A stretch of DNA of 64,000 nucleotides. It comes from PMG-095 sp049324695. GTDB taxonomy: Bacteria; Myxococcota_A; Polyangia; Polyangiales; Polyangiaceae. Made by a program: the position numbers and the translations under genes. Of this stretch, positions 61,988-64,000 are shown in pieces. Location of the stretch: contig JBMOMJ010000055.1 in the NCBI GenBank assembly GCA_049324695.1, forward strand, positions 372,001 through 436,000. The letters are read 5' to 3'. The first letter of the stretch is position 1; each line of letters opens with the position of its first letter. A model generated the notes under the pieces. The model was not told the DNA's origin. It made no database searches and saw nothing but the letters and a program-made list of their open reading frames with translations.

Positions 61988-63255
61988 TGATAGAGGAAGT
62001 TTACCACTTCGGACGTCATCGCGTTGTAGTTCGTATTGAACTGACCGAGCGCGGTGTTCGAAGCGCAACCCACGGACCACCACTGGCTGCCATCGAGCGC
62101 GATGATCGAGCCACCGCTATGGCCGGCAGTCACGTCGAACTTCGAGCTTTGGATGTAGCCGCCGGTGAGGATCAGGTTTGGATCGGAGCTACCTCCGCTG
62201 GTCCAATACAGGGTGCCACCCGTGTACGGACGCGTGCTGGTGTTCGGACGCAGACGGACCGAGCCGCCGGGGCAATCGCTCGAACCGGTGCTGTTCCCGA
62301 TTGCACCCGCCGGGCAAGGCTGCAGCGCGGGATAGCCACCCTGGAAGGTAGTGCGCAGTCGCAAGGTTGCTTGATCGATGGTCCACCAGCCCACGTTGCC
62401 GGCGCCCGACGGAATGCAGCCGTCCAGGTTCTGAACGCCGTAGTCCCAGCGCGCGAGCGTCGTGCCTGACGAGCCGGAAGGCAAGTTTCTCCAGCCGGTG
62501 GGAACATTCTTGAAACCGCACAGCACCCACGGCGTGGCCCAGGTCTGCGTCTCGACGCCGTTGGAAACCGTGATCTTGCCGCCGAAGCGCCAGCGCGGAT
62601 GACCAGCGGTCGAGCACGACGGCTCCGTCCCAAACGGCGTGGTGGAATTGTCTCGGCACGTCCAGCCATCCGTGCCCGGCACGGCGACGTTGTTGTAGAT
62701 GACGTGACCGGCAGTGTAGATGCGCCAGCCGACCATCGTACCCGTACCGCCTGACTCACTCAGAGCGTAGGCGTTGCCAGGATTGGTCGTGGTGCTCACC
62801 GCAACGGTGCGCTGGTCGCCGTTGGAGGTAATGGTTTTCTCCACGAGCCGCACGCCATCCGGTGGAGCTTCGTTGCCGCCCTGCAGGCCGCGCGGCGAGG
62901 GATCCAAGCCGAGGGAGATTCGCGCCAACTCGCGGTTGGGCTCAGCCTCGACGTAGTCGCCGTACTTGTAGTGAGAGATCCAGCCGCGCAGCAGCTGCTC
63001 GAGCTTCTCCACCGTTTCCGGCGGTTCCCAAAGCGCCGGATCTTTCATGGCATCGAGCTCGGCTTGGCTCAACGCGGACATGCGCACGTAGCGGCGCCCA
63101 TTGATCACCAACTCTGACGGCGCTACCTCGACGACGCTGGTGTCCCCGCTGGACCCATTAGCGTCTGCAGAGCCGCCGCACGCCGCTAACGACAACGCGC
63201 CCAAAATGATCGCGCTGACGCCAAGCACAGAACCACGCATCGACATCGTCCCCAT
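61984..63255 (-). CDS. Trypsin-like serine protease lipoprotein (first gene of operon)
   Basis: 423 residues. GAGGAGG upstream selects the ATG at 63255. Signal MGTMSMRGSVLGVSAIILGALSLAAC-GGS. After a short propeptide-like part comes an S1-type domain: His in YTAGHVIYN (around 185), Asp in RWDYGVQNLDG (around 270), Ser in TAGHSGGSIIAL (around 395), with Cys in the usual structural positions. Three ATGA-coupled genes follow each other here, so protease and two Cys-rich lipoproteins are produced together. The latter might be its anchors, inhibitors or partners; this is inference. Confidence 0.87.
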   Translation of the reverse strand: MGTMSMRGSVLGVSAIILGALSLAACGGSADANGSSGDTSVVEVAPSELVINGRRYVRMSALSQAELDAMKDPALWEPPETVEKLEQLLRGWISHYKYGDYVEAEPNRELARISLGLDPSPRGLQGGNEAPPDGVRLVEKTITSNGDQRTVAVSTTTNPGNAYALSESGGTGTMVGWRIYTAGHVIYNNVAVPGTDGWTCRDNSTTPFGTEPSCSTAGHPRWRFGGKITVSNGVETQTWATPWVLCGFKNVPTGWRNLPSGSSGTTLARWDYGVQNLDGCIPSGAGNVGWWTIDQATLRLRTTFQGGYPALQPCPAGAIGNSTGSSDCPGGSVRLRPNTSTRPYTGGTLYWTSGGSSDPNLILTGGYIQSSKFDVTAGHSGGSIIALDGSQWWSVGCASNTALGQFNTNYNAMTSEVVNFLYQ

Positions 63256-63438
63256 TGCTACCTCCTCGCAAAGGAGCTCGTCAGATAACGTGCCACGCAA
63301 GCGCCTGTCAATTCGATACGCCGCGCGTGGCAGTTATTTGCAGTCGCGACACGAAGTCCTCGCAAATTGCGAGTCCCACGGTTGTGGCATCGTTACTCTC
63401 GAGGACTGGCTTCGTTACTTCTTCGGGTTGTTCAGGAT

Positions 63439-64000
63439 TCAGTGTTGCGTGCGGAGAATCTGGATCACGTTGGCGTCGTCTGCGAAAAGCTTCACGAGCT
63501 TGAAGCTTTTCACGAGTGAAGCGTACATGTTCAAGCGGCGTCGCTGACGAGAGCGCTGAGCTTCGTAGCGTTTGTACGTGGCGCTCGACAACACCAGATA
63601 GTCGAAGCGCTGCGCGTACCAGCTTGCTGGATGCTGACTCAGCGTCGGAAAACCCTGAACCAGGTAGCGCCCCGTGTCGACGAAGGGCGCGTAGGGTTCG
63701 ATGGCGACGCGCGCGCCGGCGGGAAGGTTCGCGTTGATCCAATCGCGCGCCTCGTCGACGGAATCGCGCCTGCCGATCGGCAAGCTCAGGTCGAAGCTGC
63801 GCCAGGCGGGGAATAGAACCAGGTAGGCGCCGAGCACGGTTGCGCCCAGCAACGTTGCCCGACGCAGCCAGGGACGTTCGCTACGCGCCAACACCCAGTC
63901 CAAGATCGCGAAGAAAGCCATGGCAGCCATGGCACACAAGAGCGGTACGACCGGCAGCAGCGTGCGATCGTTGTAGATCGCATAACGTGAAATGAAGATC
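63439..64000 (-). CDS. Membrane glycosyltransferase-like protein (N-terminus beyond window edge)
   Basis: Only the last 187 codons are visible; the frame is open to the window edge. SRYAIYNDRTLLPVVPLLCAM, then a TM helix (AAMAFFAILDWVL), another (ATLLGATVLGAYLVLFPAW), and a soluble C-terminal part (SVDEARDWINANLPAGARVAIEPYAPFV ... RRRLNMYASL). This fits the C-terminal end of GT-C (PMT/ArnT-like, family 39) proteins that glycosylate lipids or proteins at the membrane, but the catalytic part is not visible. A TTG at 63939 would be too late to be the start. Confidence 0.65.
   Translation of the reverse strand, partial: IFISRYAIYNDRTLLPVVPLLCAMAAMAFFAILDWVLARSERPWLRRATLLGATVLGAYLVLFPAWRSFDLSLPIGRRDSVDEARDWINANLPAGARVAIEPYAPFVDTGRYLVQGFPTLSQHPASWYAQRFDYLVLSSATYKRYEAQRSRQRRRLNMYASLVKSFKLVKLFADDANVIQILRTQH

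Overview
This GC-rich window reads as a chromosomal segment of a myxobacterium, most likely a member of the Polyangiales (Sorangium/Polyangium side of Myxococcota). The evidence is the very high share of lipoproteins (about 19 of 50 genes) whose lipobox cysteine is followed by Gly/Ser/Ala/Asn-rich linkers, three exported proteins ending in MYXO-CTERM-like tails (Cys motif, hydrophobic helix, Arg cluster), an AgmX-like C-terminal domain, two ECF sigma factor modules, and a five-domain lipid synthase resembling the myxobacterial ether-lipid enzyme ElbD. No tRNA, rRNA, CRISPR array, transposase or prophage was recognised. Both ends cut through genes: an exported protein at the left edge and a membrane glycosyltransferase-like protein at the right edge.

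Region 1 (1-13 kb). After an exported protein and a divergent lipoprotein comes a tight four-gene minus-strand operon: HAD phosphatase, LarA-like protein, the 1563-residue reductase/AMP-ligase/ACP/PlsC/SCP-2 fusion, and an extended SDR. Three of the genes are joined by ATGA overlaps, and together they suggest ether-lipid or modified-glycerolipid synthesis. Divergent from it are rnd (RNase D), apaG, a TPR-methyltransferase and a lipoprotein ended by a perfect 15-bp terminator.

Region 2 (13.8-24 kb). The first ECF module (surface protein, sigma factor, membrane-anchored partner) is followed by amt-glnK for ammonium uptake, a DUF5131 protein, nadE, uppP and a zinc-ribbon/AgmX-like protein.

Region 3 (24-34.4 kb). 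A DUF899 protein, a GH5 glycosidase lipoprotein and a Cys-rich lipoprotein precede a six-gene plus-strand run: VWA lipoprotein, Gly-rich lipoprotein, then a second ECF module homologous in gene order and architecture to the first, ending in a lipoprotein with a propeller region, one haem motif and three MopE-like acidic repeats.

Region 4 (34.4-45 kb). This holds mainly housekeeping and metabolic genes: rdgC-like, a DTW-domain protein with an extra degenerate exonuclease-like half, uxaA-eda (hexuronate breakdown), an L,D-transpeptidase, a GAF protein, two small envelope proteins, and a MutH homologue whose 3' end overlaps an extensin-like/M15 gene by 231 nt in antisense.

Region 5 (44-64 kb). 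Envelope and secreted functions dominate: a Gly-rich lipoprotein, a BNR-like propeller with MYXO-CTERM tail, a pentahaem cytochrome, a YtkA/FixH-like lipoprotein coupled to an M11 (gametolysin-like) protease, patatin, PP2C, truD, a flavin-dependent halogenase-like enzyme, a di-haem peroxidase, a one-haem lipoprotein, and serine proteases, one of them in an operon with two Cys-rich lipoproteins.

Gene calls rest on reading motifs by eye; no database search was run. Starts were moved from the longest reading frame where a signal peptide, a Shine-Dalgarno sequence or an ATGA overlap gave a better choice.
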